Assembly: GCA_036873755.1 (NCBI GenBank)
Contig: JAVTVY010025396.1
Span: forward strand, 40,467-104,466
Source of the DNA: Hanleya hanleyi
Taxonomy: Eukaryota; Mollusca; Polyplacophora; Lepidopleurida; Hanleyidae
Direction of reading: 5' to 3'
DNA length: 64,000 nucleotides
Position numbers and translations under genes: made by a program. Positions within the stretch are counted from its first letter, which is position 1, and the number at the start of each line of letters is the position of its first letter. The notes beneath the pieces are model-generated. The model was not told the DNA's origin and made no database searches. It saw only the letters and a list, made by a program, of their open reading frames with translations. Of this stretch, positions 1-11,623 are shown piece by piece.

Positions 1-122
1 CGTCTGCAAGTCTCCAGAAGACCTATCGCAGTTAAGGACACACCTGTCTGCATACTTTTCGCATAAAGTCGCTGCGTGTCCTTCCGAGCACCACTTCGAT
101 CATCAAATACCGTACAGTAAAC

Positions 123-153
123 ATGTCACCCATCAGCTGTCTCTGCCTTTTCG
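123..153 (+). CDS. Possible first coding exon of an unknown secreted protein
   Basis: An ATG is followed by ten codons reading MSPISCLCLF and then a strong donor, GTAAGT, at 154-159. A short hydrophobic start next to a consensus donor is how many invertebrate secreted-protein genes begin. The next exon is not identified: the acceptor-like site near 1101 does not keep a simple reading phase. This is inference from a start and a donor only. Confidence 0.22.
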
Positions 154-217
154 GTAAGTTCAACGATCTCACGTTTTCGTTTGCTGTTAACGTTTACGAA
201 TAATTGGGTTCTCTCGA

Positions 218-770
218 AGTCTGTCCATTTGAATTAGTCGTCTACGTTGGAGCTGGTCAAAAATCAATAGTTAACCCTGCATAATTGTTCTCTTTTGCAG
301 CGCGCAGAACATACTGAACTCTGCAAAAATGACCACCATTTCTAATAACATATCAAGCTTGGAATAACTTTGTAATTGTCTCCATATAAAACTCCAGTAC
401 AGTTGTTTCATGTACCGGTGTGATGGCTAAGAGTGTCCTGGGGATTAGTGTCCCTTTTCATATCCTTCTCCATTGCAAGTAAGGAGGGACACTCATCTCC
501 AATGTGAAGAAAAATGTCCTAGCTGGGTTAAAAGATAGGAGACGGACACTTGTAGCCACCGGACGTTCTTAGCCTCCACACCGGTACAAGAAACAACTGT
601 ACTGGAGTTTTGTATGGAGATAATTACATAGTTATTTCAAGCGTGATATATCATCGATATCGATATCACGGTCATTTTGTAGAGTTCAGTGTGTTCTGCA
701 CGATTCAAAGAAGATAATTTTTGATTTTTGACAAGCTCCAAAGTAGACGACTAATTAAAATGGACAGGCT
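218..770. mobile_element. Non-autonomous element with ~200 bp inverted repeats (copy A)
   Basis: The left end, AGTCTGTCCATTTGAATTAG at 218, is the reverse complement of the right end at 751-770, and the match continues inward about 200 bp per arm to near the paired ACCGGTAC motifs. A second copy with the same arms lies at 46950-47603. The cores differ: here the centre holds a short imperfect palindrome with GTGTCC/GGACAC blocks. There is no coding capacity. Target duplications are not clear. Confidence 0.82.
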
Positions 771-1101
771 ATAGTAGCATTCATCCTTACAAACTTAGTC
801 ATTAACGATGCTATATCGCCGAAGTCTCTCACGTTTTTCCCATCTGTTCAGGGCAAGACTTATATGGTTCTAACTCTACTTCAATTGTCAGATTTATTTG
901 AAACATTCCATGAGGAATAGAATGACAAAAAGCTACATGTAGACATTGTTAGTACAACAACACGGTCTTTTCAAGACCGCTGAATGCATTTCAGTGAAGT
1001 AGATTTGATTAGATAGTTGATTAATGCAATTCCATTGCTCTAAAATGTATGCTCTTCTGTGATATACGGTACGGCTTCGTCAATTATTCTCCCCTGTTTT
1101 A
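771..1101. other. Non-coding stretch
   Basis: No gene, repeat or RNA gene is recognised. It ends with a pyrimidine-rich tract and TTTTAG at 1096-1101, which would serve as a splice acceptor. Confidence 0.4.
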
Positions 1102-1610
1102 GCTCTAGGGCGGATAAAATTGTACAAAATGATGCACAAAACGGAATCACACGTGAAGTTGTGATACATTTGCTGTCGGAGACTGATTTTAACGCATCAA
1201 TATCACTCAATAAAATAATCCAACCTGCTTCCGGGTTCCTTGACCGAGTTACTTCGATCGTTTATGGGGCACCCTTATCATTGCTCAAGATTATATCTCA
1301 CATGCAAAGTGAAGTTAGCTGCCAGTTCACCGTTCACAATTCACTATTCGGCTGTGAAGCTAGCTCCCAGTTCATGTTTCACAGATTAAGATTCAAATCA
1401 TTTGAAATGGTAACTGGGCTGGTAGACATAATTCCCTATGGATTAGAGCCAGCAAACTTGGCATCTGAAAGAGTAACTGAACTGATAGACATACTTCTTT
1501 GTGGATTAGAGCCGCGAAACGGGGTACACGTGCACTACGGGTCAATAGATGGTACCATCAGTTCCACGATCCACCCACAAGGGGATCGAACACGGCATCT
1601 GAACTGGTAA
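1102..1610 (+). other. Open frame with internal degenerate repeat, possible exon
   Basis: An open frame without a convincing ATG follows the acceptor-like TTTTAG. It is not recognised. Near 1406 and 1468 the DNA repeats a block of about 62 bp (GTAACTGGGCTGGTAGACAT and variants), and a third partial copy lies at 1601-1636, so the peptide repeats a motif like VTGLVDIIPYGLEP. The repeat could make the frame open by chance. It is a weak exon candidate for the start at 123. Confidence 0.2.
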
Positions 1611-2070
1611 CAGGGCTGGTAGACACACTTCCATATCAATACCTCCAGCATACATGTACATATGAAAGTATATGTTTACAAAATCGATTTCGTTAATTTA
1701 AATGGACAAGTTAAGAAATCATTGATTTATTTCATACCGATATATAGGAGGGAGCGGGGTTATACACACACTCCTTCATCAGAGTAAGATTCTCAATCTG
1801 AGATTAGTGAGCCTTAGAAACTAGATTTGTGATCAGCGGAAAGTGTGAAAATCGCGTGTTCTCAGTTCCAAAAGCTCATTTTTTAGTGTCAGTGCTATGT
1901 GTTTGACTAATTGGGTGTTATTGTACCTATCGCTATGTCAAATTGGTAATGTTTACGTATGCGTACGGTGAATGGATTGGAAATCGTGGTTTTTGTCAAA
2001 CATGTCTTGTTCTTCCTGGTACTTTTGCAATGTCATTTATTTCGTAGGCCAGGTAGTGATCTTCATTTAT
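1611..2070. other. Non-coding stretch
   Basis: Nothing is recognised apart from short ORFs without family features. Confidence 0.4.
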
Positions 2071-2620
2071 GTGCAAAGGACCTGGCGTTGTTTAATGAGA
2101 GTTTGGCCCCCATGAGGTGCGGCTTGGAGTGCCAAGATTAAATATCACGTAAGAAAGATTTTTTTCAATTAGCGTAAGTTATACTATCTGATGCTCTGAG
2201 TATTTTGTAGACCCTGGCCATGGGTACTATGATTTTTTAATAACAGCATCTTGAAGTAGTGCATTTGTGCTAATCGTCTATTTTGAGCTGAAAGCAGCAC
2301 TCTTTTCTCTCCGTAAACATATGATGCCTGTCCAGAACCAAAACCGTTTTTGGCAACAATAAACAATTGATACGATCAATATTTCGGGGTTAAGCGTATC
2401 TTGGTTCCCGGCTTCATATGTTTGCGGAGAGAAAATTGTGCAGTTTTCACCTAAAAATAGACGATTTTGTTCAAGATGCTGTTATTAAAAATCCGTAAGA
2501 CCCAGGCCCTACAAAACATTCAGAGCATAAGACAAGATAATATACTTTACGTTAACTAAAAAATATCTTTCGTACGTGATATTTCATTTTGACACTCCAA
2601 ACCGCGCCAGGTCCTTTCAC
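2071..2620. mobile_element. Long foldback (inverted repeat) element
   Basis: The left arm from GTGCAAAGGACCTGGCG (2071) pairs with the right arm ending CGCCAGGTCCTTTCAC (2605-2620). The pairing runs through TGATATTT/AAATATCACGT, the CTGAGTATTTTGTAG/CTACAAAACATTCAG blocks and CTCTCCGTAAACATATGA, up to a centre near 2345-2400. The arms are about 260 bp and roughly 80-85% alike by eye. There is no ORF. This is typical of an aged foldback or MITE-type DNA element, or a very old inverted duplication. Confidence 0.75.
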
Positions 2621-2739
2621 GTCCAACGGCCAAATACTTTTTCCAGGTAATGCCTGTCATAGGCAAGAGACACACGACCACGGTCAAGTTGAAATTAAGA
2701 CTTCCAAATTACTTGGAAAACTTATTATTCTGCCAGATT

Positions 2740-3130
2740 TTTGTGGCACATTTTCTCTGAAGCTATCAGGCTGAAACTTCACAGGCTTATAGAACAGGTC
2801 AAGCATGCCCGTTCAGATTTGATAAAGAAAAGTTGATCCTTACAACAAAATGACCGCAACTGACCTACCAAAATAGGTCAAATTTAAAATTAGTAGATTT
2901 TGACCAGACACTGGCGACCTATATGCTACATACTATGACGATCAGGAATATGCAAACATTAAGTTTCTAAGTCACTTGGTTTGGCCGCCACCTTTAATTT
3001 TGTTTAAAAATAAACACATGTTTGAAGAGCTGTAACTCTTGAACCGTGAGAGATACAGACTTCTGATTGATTGCATTTTCTTCTCCAGAGGCAGCTCTTT
3101 CACAAGTGTGCAATCCATTTTGACGTAGCT
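2740..3130 (+). repeat. Diverged copy of a dispersed repeat also found at 51.3-52.1 kb
   Basis: The block with ATATGCAAA, then CACTTGGTTTGGCCGCCA, then ACTCTTGAACCGTGAGAGAT and an ACAGACTTCT-like end has the same order and spacing as in the tandem copies at 51490-51670 and 51890-52010 (TTTGGCSGSCAT, TCTTGAACYCT, ATTTCTAGG). The family is unknown and non-coding. It precedes the Penelope-like element. Confidence 0.45.
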
Positions 3131-3255
3131 CCAGTAGTTTTTCCGCTGTAGAAGAATCAATCTTCCCGGATTTTCAAACAATGCCGAAAATCACATAATT
3201 TGGAAAGTGCTTTTGTTCTATAACACGCCAATGACGCGTCGGATAATTCTGAATT

Positions 3256-4320
3256 TTGGCATACATAGGCATGGATGCACATATGGAGGCCAAGGGATAC
3301 GAAATTATCATACTTTTCAAAAATGAACTTCACTCGGCTGATCGCTATAGAAACTCTGTCGGAGAAAAAGACCCCTTCGCGGTTCATTTCGGGTATATCC
3401 CCGAGAACGTCGATCCTGAAATTCCAAAAGCTGTAGATAATCTTTCAACTAGGGTTCAAGCTTTATTAGAGAGTAGTAGGTTTGGAAATTATCAAAATTT
3501 GTCTATTTCGGAACGCCGCTCCCTATCTAAATTACGTCTCAATAGAAACATAGTCCTTAAGCCTGCAGACAAAGGCTCTGCCACTGTTATCTTGTCCAGA
3601 GAAAACTACATTAAAGAAGCCGAGCGTCTGCTCAATAATCCTAGGCATTACAAAAAACTAAACAAAGAAATATGGCCTCAAAATTATGTCAGATTTCTTC
3701 AAATTTTGGTTCAATTAAAAGAAAAACAAATTATTTCCGACAAACAGTCAGAGTATCTGGCCCCTAAGAAACATGAAGCAAAAATGAGACATTTTTACAT
3801 TTTGTCCAAGATCCACAAGCCGACTGAAAAATGGACTGATGAGTGTACCCCGCCGGGCCGACCTATTGTTTCTGATTGTGGGTCTGACTCCTACTACATT
3901 TCCGAATTTATTGACTATCACCTCAAACCAATCGCTAACCGGCATCCTAGTTATCTAAAAAACACCGAGGATTTTCTTGCCAAATTATCCCAAATCAACG
4001 TTCCTCCGAATGCTCTTCCAGTCACTATGGATTGAAGCAATGTATACCAATATTGATATAGATGGTGGAATACGTTCGATCAAAAACGCTTTTCAACAGT
4101 TTCCCGATCCTAAAAGACCAGATGACGAAATTCTTGAACTTTTGGAACTTAGTCTTGAAGGAAACGATTTTGAGTTTAACGGAGAAATCTATCAACAGGT
4201 CAGTGGATGTGCTATGGGGAAAAGGTTTAGTCTACACAGTCTACAAAGGTCCCGGGTTTACCAATACTGGATATTTAGATTGCAAGGTATTTTTCAAACC
4301 AACCGACACACATGAACTCC
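3256..4320 (+). pseudogene. Penelope-like element: RT half, broken
   Basis: The frame shows the N-terminal and finger motifs of Penelope-like reverse transcriptases: LKPADKGSATVIL near residue 100, then FYILSKIHKP, then PGRPIVSDCGSDSYYIS, then a motif A region ending ALPVTMD. A frameshift near 4032 moves the reading to the frame with EAMYTNIDIDGGI, followed by QQVSGCAMGKRF near 4195-4230. Directly after this the palm should continue to the YxDD catalytic motif. That part is missing, and sequence typical of the region behind the palm follows at once, so roughly 150-200 codons look deleted. The RT cannot be active. The start at 3256 is only where the open frame begins; the true N-terminus is not identified. 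Family assignment rests on motif order and on the linked GIY-YIG domain downstream. Confidence 0.85.
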
Positions 4321-5213
4321 TCCATGCCAAGTCGTTCCATCCTCCTCATATGTTTAAGGATATAATCAAATCACAAATCATCCGATTTCACCGGAATTCT
4401 AGCAATCTCCAAAATTTCAACCAGTCTTGTTCAGTATTATTCCAAGCATTGAAACCTAGAGGTTATTTAGCTCGCTTCCTGCGTCGAATCAAATCGAACA
4501 CCCTCCGAGACATCACGACACATCATTCAGACAACACTCGTAGGTTTGAGCCCGCTAGGATAAAACATAATCGCCCCAGCGTCGGCAATGGTCAAAGTCA
4601 AAAATGCCTAAAAGATCGACGTAAACTTGATACATGCATCTCGACTCGAACGTACTTCAAAAGTGAACAAACGAGAAACAAATATCAACTTCGAGACCAT
4701 CTCACCTATGACTCGGTGAACGTAATATATCTCATTACGTGTAAAAAGTGTCTTAAACAGTATATCGGTGAAACAAAAAGGGCTTTTAGGGAAGGAGCCA
4801 CGCGTCATCAATCTGATATTTTTCTTGAAAACGACGGCCCGGATAACGACCATTTCAATCTCCCAGGACACATCCTCCAGGAACATTTTGAGATCATGCC
4901 TATTGAACAAATTCCCACTCTCGCCACACAGGAAGAAACTGACGATCTAAGAGCGATACGGGAGACAATTTGGATCAAAACTTTACAAACACGATATCCT
5001 TTCGGCACGAATATCGATCCAGGTAAACAGTCAAAACGAGAGATAATACCTTTTGTGATTCCCTATAGCAGGCGATATGTTGAAGCCGCTCATATGCTAA
5101 AGGAGGAATATCAGAATCTCCAACCTAAACTTCATAGCTTACAGAAAAATAAGAGTTTACGCGACTTACTCGTCCGAAGTAAACTGTATCCTCTAACACA
5201 GGTTGGTGACTGA
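4243..5213 (+). pseudogene. Penelope-like element: C-terminal GIY-YIG endonuclease part
   Basis: The frame resumes with GYLDCKVFFKPTDTHELLH, a region that lies behind the RT palm in Penelope-like proteins. Near 4719-4775 it carries the GIY-YIG core: VIYLIT, then CKKC, then QYIGETKR. The CxxC between the two halves is known for endonuclease-bearing Penelope-like elements, and the following DNDHFNLPGH supplies the usual histidines. A conserved EETDDLRAIRETIWI helix follows and the frame ends at 5213. This part looks much better preserved than the RT. In an intact element it nicks target DNA and primes reverse transcription. Here it is separated from a functional RT by a frameshift and an internal deletion. 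Confidence 0.88.
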
Positions 5214-5747
5214 AATTTACGATTTACTGCCATGGCATAAGCTAAACTATAGCAGCCTTTTAAAACCATCAGAAACTTGTCTCTAGGAACGATTTTTAGG
5301 AAATAAGTTTTCTTTAATACACCCCTGTGCCAGTGCCTTCATACTCACATAAAATACATACATATATACATTCCAGTACATATTACATTTTTCCAGTATA
5401 CATGCATACCAGTACATACTATATTTTTCCAGTATTCAGGCATAATGACACTTCCTATGAATACTGGGAAAATATAGTACATAAGTCTAAAATGATATCA
5501 GTTATCATCAGTTCAATGTAGTCTGCTGGGTTAAAAGATAGGGGAAAGTGAAATTATCCAACCCAGTAACTGAACAGCCCAAGTCACTGGTCCGTGTTCT
5601 CTAAAAATATGCAACTGAGCCATTGGTGGTCTTCACGCTTCACTTCGGTCAGACACTGATGATCAAGCTGCTAGAATCAGTTATTTTTGAAAGAAAATCA
5701 CTTGTTTTATTTGCTAAATTGTGACTTATGGTCACAAATTGTGTTCA
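5214..5747. other. Non-coding stretch with short CCAGTACATA repeats
   Basis: At 5370-5440 a block with CCAGTACATA and TTTTTCCAGTAT is repeated imperfectly three times. A short piece at 5523-5545 (CTGGGTTAAAAGATAGG) also occurs inside the inverted-repeat element at 526-543. No gene is seen. Confidence 0.4.
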
Positions 5748-6694
5748 CTGACCTATATCTGTTCTCTTATGAATATGACTACATGCAGGCGCTTTCAAAA
5801 ACCGATCCATTCAAAGCCCGTTCCTTCTCATTCACCAAACGCTATACAGACGATCTTCTCGCTGTGGATAATCGCTATATAAATGACGCAGTGAATGATA
5901 TATATCCACCTTCACTGGATTTGAAGGAAACTACAGATAGGCCTACAGGCACATCATCTTTAGACCTATATTTCTATAAAAATGAAGCGGGCCTTCTCTC
6001 TCGTCGACTGTATGACAAAAGAGATGATTACAATTTCGACATCGTAAACTATCCCTTTCTGGACCGTAATATTCCAGTGGGACCTGCATATGGCGTATAC
6101 ATATCACGCGTAGTAGCATTTGCTAGATCCTGTGTTAAATGTGACGATTTTAATCAACGTCACAAACATTGTTGCAGAAACTTATAAAACAGCGCCTCCA
6201 CTCAAAGTTTCTCAAATTTGACGATACATATCGCATGCTGATAGCAAAATACGAGCGTAGCGTGCAAGATCTATGGCGTTACGTTTAGTAACTTGTGTCT
6301 AATTCCGCTTAACCCGGGGCTAGGGGCCGTATGAATCCATGTACTTTAAGATCCCCATGGTACTCATATGAACAGTCACAATCAAAGCGTGACTGAGATA
6401 CATCATTCTTTAGATGACGACTTTACAACGAATATTATGGATTGAGAATTCTGATCAGCGATACGGATTTGATTTTTTTGGAACATCATGATGTCTTGCC
6501 GGCATCATTGAAAACTGGTGACCGCTTCTCTCTTGCAGGAAACAAGCCTATGTTTATGTATACTATGATTGTCTTCTTGAATTAGGTGCTAATACTGTTA
6601 TATGGAATATGGAATAGGTCTTTGGATTATGGACGCGGACATTTTTTAATGGACGACGGCTGAATTATGAATGACGGACCAGACGCTTGTAATT
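5748..6694 (+). pseudogene. 3' fragment of RT element family 2 (palm to tail)
   Basis: From TGACCTATATCTGTTCTC the sequence matches the longer copy at 45485-46436 closely over coding and 3' non-coding parts. The frame to 6187 has the RT motif RYTDDLLAV (RYIDDLLAV in the other copy), then IYPPSLDLKETT, LDLYFYKNEAG, LYDKRDDYNF and PAYGVYISRVV. The middle residue of the xxDD box differs (T for I), and a frameshift near 6170 removes the C-terminus. The 3' tail with AACCCGGGGCTAGGGGCCGT, CAATCAAAGCGTGACTGAG and GGACGACGGCTGAATTATGA runs to about 6694. This is a 5'-truncated insertion of a Penelope-like or related RT family without a visible endonuclease. Confidence 0.85.
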
Positions 6695-6717
6695 ATTGAC
6701 TAATCCAATTTCACATT

Positions 6718-7026
6718 GTGATACTTCGCTCGTATTTCATTTTCTTAGTGTTGGTCGTTGCTGTCCACTCACAGACAACACAGGCGCCAGCAGCGACAAC
6801 CATGGCGACACAATCGGTAGTCTGTAACGACGAGCGTGACTGTGCCGTTCATTGTTTCGGAACTCGTGGGCACTGCGAGAGTAACGTGTGCACACACTGC
6901 GAAGCCGAGACAACAACAGCCTGCCACGATGAACGTGAATGTCTCAATTCATGCCACCATCACCACTCACTATTCGGGATCTGCAGAGGCGGACAGTGCC
7001 GATGTGGTTTCCATTTCCCCGGTTAA
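6718..7026 (+). CDS. Small secreted protein with two six-cysteine (defensin-like) modules; no ATG
   Basis: The frame codes about 102 residues: a clear signal peptide (LRSYFIFLVLVVAVHS), a short Thr/Ala linker, then twelve cysteines in two sets of six. Module 1 has C36-x5-C42-x3-C46-x6-C53-x4-C58-x2-C61. Module 2 has C69-x5-C75-x3-C79-x9-C89-x4-C94-x-C96. The CxxxC, GxC and CxC pattern of module 2 is that of CS-alpha-beta defensin-type peptides; module 1 keeps the six cysteines with a changed last spacing. This fits an extracellular host-defence peptide, but identity is inferred from cysteine pattern only. The codon before the signal peptide is GTG, an in-frame TGA lies at 6697, and no acceptor AG stands between, so the start is lost, non-AUG, or in an unseen arrangement. 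The next in-frame ATG (near 6802) would lose the signal peptide. The RT element tail ends only about 24 bp upstream. Confidence 0.5.
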   Translation: MILRSYFIFLVLVVAVHSQTTQAPAATTMATQSVVCNDERDCAVHCFGTRGHCESNVCTHCEAETTTACHDERECLNSCHHHHSLFGICRGGQCRCGFHFPG

Positions 7027-7164
7027 CTTCTCCTCGTGAGTCTTTCTCAGCGAACAACGTTTCTGAGCTTTTCTCTTTCCATTTGAAAACTACTTACCGG
7101 TACATGGAATATGATGGGATTCATAATCCTGTATCAATATTTGAGAAATAGTCTTTTCATAAGC

Positions 7165-7268
7165 GCGTGCTCAATGGTTATTTTACGCACGGTTAGTGTG
7201 GGAAAGTTTATATTTTAGGGCAAGGGCGAAGCCAAAGTAACCGTGCGTAAAATAACCATTGAGCACGC
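7165..7268. mobile_element. Short hairpin element
   Basis: GCGTGCTCAATGGTTATTTT at 7165 continues about 31 bp and is mirrored exactly by the arm ending GAGCACGC at 7268, with about 40 bp between the arms. It is non-coding and MITE-like. The flanks show no secure target duplication. Confidence 0.65.
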
Positions 7269-9216
7269 CTATAAAAACATTATTTCTATTCTATTGCACT
7301 ACTCAAATTGATTATCAACAAAGAATATAATGAAAGGTTGAGAACATATTTTAAACTTTGACAACCTTTCTCCCCAATGAAGTTGACACGATGCTCCCGT
7401 CTCGGTTCAATGTCAGTGGACGTGTTTATGTGGTCTCTCAAATGGGGAGTTATTCTGTCAGCTAATCCAGGCGTTGTGAAACATACTTGCATTTAGGTCT
7501 ATTTGTGTCACTTTGTTAATTAATTTCACGATGAAAACAGCAGTTAAACTTCAGTAATTCCATCTTGTAATTTATTTGTGTTTATTCCATTGTATGGAGC
7601 AGACGATTCCTTCCTCTCCCGTCTTGTAAAATAGAATCTCCCAATGAACACCTGTCCTTGACACTTGTACATTTCCCACAACCGTGCTAAAACACTCAAT
7701 AATTGCACGGTTAGCGAGTTGTTATAGGCACAAGTGTTACAGAATGGTAATTTATCAATATCATTGCAGAAAATATGCATGACCTCTAGTGAACATTTTC
7801 AGCATCACACTTTTGAGTACAAAATATATGAATTAGTTGGTTATGTCACCAAGAAGAAACAAGTTTAGGCTGAAAAATTTGCAGAGGTTTAAGAATCTTT
7901 AAAACTAATGATGTTGATAATATAGCATTATGTACATCAGGAACGTTTTGCTTTTGGAAAATACTTATTATTCCCAGAAATATGAATACCAAAGTAACAG
8001 GTTATATGGTACATGTACCAATTGCTTCATGATCAGTTAGGAAATTCTTCGAGTAATGAGATCTCAAATACTGAATAGGAAATAACAAACATCTATGAGA
8101 TTCATATTCATTGAAACAATCCATATACATACCGGGTACTGAAGCATTAAAAAAAAAAGTCTAGTTACCCGTTGTTGTGGTAACACTACTTCTGAGTCTC
8201 TTGGTAACCAAGTCCCGAAAATGACATACAATAACTAGGAACCACAATGTCAACAGAATGCAGAAAAACTATAATTGTAAGTATCGCTGAGAAGAAGATA
8301 TGGTGTTATAGGGTGGTGTTATCAGTCTATCTAGTTATCTCGGTGCCATCGCGCGACATAGTCAAAGCCCATTTGCATATTCCAGAATCTTCGAGTTGCA
8401 ATATTTCGGCAACCAGTAGGAATATTTTTCCACAATATCTGGAATAAAAATCATATATATCCATATCAACTATCCATTTGAGTTCTTCTCTAATATCAGG
8501 AATATTGTCTTCCCAGAAACATCTCAAGAATGGAACGGTGAAATTGTTATACATGTAAATGTTCCTCCCAATGTGGAATTACTGACTATTATACATGTCA
8601 TACCTTTTCTCTCTTTCTAGATTTCGAGAATGACATGGGATGGTCATGAAGTTTCCTTCTCAAACCACTATTCCGACGTTTTGCATCGAGTTGTAAAATA
8701 CAGTAATAAATTATAAAATATTTCATTGAACTACGCGTGTTTTTTCATTAAGTTCCGCCATCTTCGTTGTCTGAGCTTCTTTCTAGTCTGATAAGGAGAT
8801 ATTGGATAGAAGAATATTCTACAAGCATCAGATCCGACATCATCACACAGTCATCATGTGATCCCCTGTCGAAATATTCTTCATTCTGACATCACACGAA
8901 CACTTGTCCAATCATGGGGTAATAAAATTATCCCCGTCACACTTCAGAAAACATTACACAAACTATATTTGACCAGGTTTGTGCGATTGAATGCATTCAA
9001 GACCCCACAAACCCGCCGAGTTTATCTTTTTCATCAAAAACTACGTATGATAGACAATATAACTGAATTATACTTTATTCAATGGACATCATGGCTCGTC
9101 TATGAAATCCCTGCCATGGTGGATATCTTATACGCCACGACGATGACGAGCCGGTTCATTCGGAAACATTCCGGAGCGCAATCGTGATCTCATGTCCTCT
9201 CCGAATATGTCAATAT
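7269..9216. other. Intergenic sequence, nothing recognised
   Basis: Several short ORFs, including 109 codons at 8858-9187, show no family motifs, signal peptide or splice context. No repeat structure is seen by eye. Confidence 0.4.
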
Positions 9217-9691
9217 TTGAGCGGATTAGGCACCAAACAAATATGTTGTATATTTCGTCTCCTATTGCTTTAAATTCACATGTTTCGTATCTATCGTTGT
9301 TTTGACTTCAGAGGAACATCATGTGGTTTCCCTCCAGAGCTTCAAAGAGTTTTCCCTCCAGCTTTTCTCTGTATGAACGGTATTAGTCGAAATATATCGC
9401 ATCGCTTCAAATTTCCGCCCGTTTATTGATTGCTATTTCAAACCATGGAACCCATTTTGTAGGCTCCATGTTAAAACCGACGGTTCGAGTAATAGCTGTA
9501 CAGCCGGCATCACATAGCAGGGCTGGTACAGTGTAAACAGACCTCCATTATGGAAGATGATAATGAAAAGTACTGTCATGACTGTAAGAGTAGACGACCA
9601 AAAAGATATTTCTTGGGATTTTGTACTCCAAAAGCACTGACATCAACGCAGTAATGCAGTGAATAGCTGTTGGGCGATGTGAGAAGCTTGA

Positions 9692-10005
9692 TTGAGAAGA
9701 CTCTGGTCCATAATTAATTATTGAGAAGACTCTGGTCCATAATTAATTATTGAGAAAACTCTGGTCCATAATTAATTATTGAGAAGACTGCGGTCCATAA
9801 TTAATTATTGAGAAGACTGTGGTCCATAATTAATTATTGAGAAGACTGGTCCGTAATTAATTATTGAGAAGACTCTGGTCCATACTTAATTATTGAGAAG
9901 ACTGTGGTCCATAACTAATTATTAGGAAGACTCTGACCCATAATTAATTATTGAGAAGACTCTGGTTCATAATTAATTATTGAGAAGACTCATCCATAAT
10001 TAATT
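9692..10005 (+). repeat. 29-bp minisatellite, about 11 copies
   Basis: The unit is TTGAGAAGACTCTGGTCCAT followed by AATTAATTA. Copies differ at a few sites (CTGCGG, CTGTGG, shortened CTGG). There is no spacer between units. Confidence 0.95.
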
Positions 10006-10183
10006 TCCGCATCAGTAATCGAAATATCATTCTCCTCTAATACAATACACACAGAAATCCAAGCAGAAGAAAAATACAAACTAAGAAAAGCATGCAGGAA
10101 TACTACAGGACGATTAATAGTTGTCAACCATCATTTTATCCTCGTCCTCATATTCGAAACTTTCCCGCGAATATTATTAGTAA

Positions 10184-10289
10184 CACGGTTTGGCAGTGAC
10201 CAATACAGAAATATATGGGACCTGTAAAATTTATATTGGGCGCGGCACTGACCGCATATATTTCTCTATTGGGTCACTGACAAACCGTG
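10184..10289. mobile_element. 106-bp TIR element with TAA target duplication (unit 1)
   Basis: The ends CACGGTTTGGCAGTGACC and GGGTCACTGACAAACCGTG are inverted repeats, flanked on both sides by TAA. TIRs with a 3-bp TAA duplication suit a PIF/Harbinger-type MITE; the class is inferred. Confidence 0.7.
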
Positions 10290-11025
10290 TAACGAATTTA
10301 TCCTGCTGAAAACCCTATCTGATCACGCTAATGAACAGGAAAATTCTGCGAGAAAGGACTTCCTGTGAACAACTTTGGCCCTATGTTGTTGCTGATCACG
10401 AAAAAAAACACCGTATGTGAAGTTACACATTTGCGATATTCATTGGCGTTGATCATCGCTGATTACGATGAAATACGTGCTGTTCACAAAACGAATGCTA
10501 TCTAATTTAGAACTACAGCTGCTGAAGCTAACCTTTATTACAAATACTTGTTGAGCGGATTAGGCACCAAACAAATATGTTGTATATTTCGTCTCCTATT
10601 GCTTTAAATTCACATGTTTCGTATCTATCGTTGTTTTGACTTCAGAGGAACATCATGTGGTTTCCCTCCAGAGCTTCAAAGAGTTTTCCCTCCAGCTTTT
10701 CTCTGTATGAACGGTATTAGTCGAAATATATCGCATCGCTTAAAATTTCCGCCCGTTTATTGATTGCTATTTCAAACCATGGAACCCCTTTTGTAGGCTC
10801 CATGTTAAAACCGACGGTTCGAGTAATAGCTGTACAGCCGGCATCACATAGCAGGGCTGGTACAGTGTAAACAGACCTCCATTATGGAAGATGATAATGA
10901 ATAGTACTGTCATGACTGTAAGAGTAGACGACCAAAAAGATGTTTCTTGGGATTTTGTACTCCAAAAGCACTGACATCAACGCAGTAATGCAGTGAATAG
11001 CTGTTGGGCGATGTGAGAAGCTTGA

Positions 11026-11339
11026 TTGAGAAGACCCTGGTCCATAATTAATTATTGAGAAGACTCTGGTCCATAATTAATTATTGAGAAAACTCTGGTC
11101 CATAATTAATTATTGAGAAGACTGCGGTCCATAATTAATTATTGAGAAGACTGTGGTCCATAATTAATTATTGAGAAGACTGGTCCGTAATTAATTATTG
11201 AGAAGACTCTGGTCCATACTTAATTATTGAGAAGACTGTGGTCCATAACTAATTATTAGGAAGACTCTGACCCATAATTAATTATTGAGAAGACTCTGGT
11301 TCATAATTAATTATTGAGAAGACTCATCCATAATTAATT
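11026..11339 (+). repeat. 29-bp minisatellite, second array
   Basis: This repeats the first array almost base for base, including its variant units in the same order. It therefore arose with the larger duplication and not by independent expansion. Confidence 0.95.
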
Positions 11340-11517
11340 TCCGCATCAGTAATCGAAATATCATTCTCCTCTAATACAATACACACAGAAATCCAAGCAG
11401 AAGAAAAATACAAACTAAGAAAAGCATGCAGGAATACTACAGGACGATTAATAGTTGTCAACCATCATTTTATCCTCGTCCTCATATTCGAAACTTTCCC
11501 GCGAATATTATTAGTAA

Positions 11518-11623
11518 CACGGTTTGGCAGTGACCAATACAGAAATATATGGGACCTGTAAAATTTATATTGGGCGCGGCACTGACCGCATATATTTCTC
11601 TATTGGGTCACTGACAAACCGTG
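11518..11623. mobile_element. 106-bp TIR element with TAA target duplication (unit 2)
   Basis: Copy of the element at 10184-10289, carried along by the tandem duplication, with the same ends and flanking TAA. Confidence 0.7.

Larger units (their letters stand above)
9217..10550 (+). repeat. 1334-bp tandem duplication, unit 1
   Basis: The unit starts TTGAGCGGATTAGGCACC and ends CAAATACTTG. The next 1335 bp repeat it with about five substitutions and one A-run length change noted by eye, so identity is about 99.6%. It holds a 29-bp minisatellite and a small TIR element, and no gene is recognised in it. Confidence 0.95.

Noticed and set aside
7286..9187. Short ORFs including 109 codons at 8858
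   Set aside because: No start context, family motif or splice signal; length is compatible with chance.
9692..11339. 29-bp repeats as a possible CRISPR array
   Set aside because: The units abut with no spacers, the window is eukaryotic, and no cas-like genes are present; it is a minisatellite.
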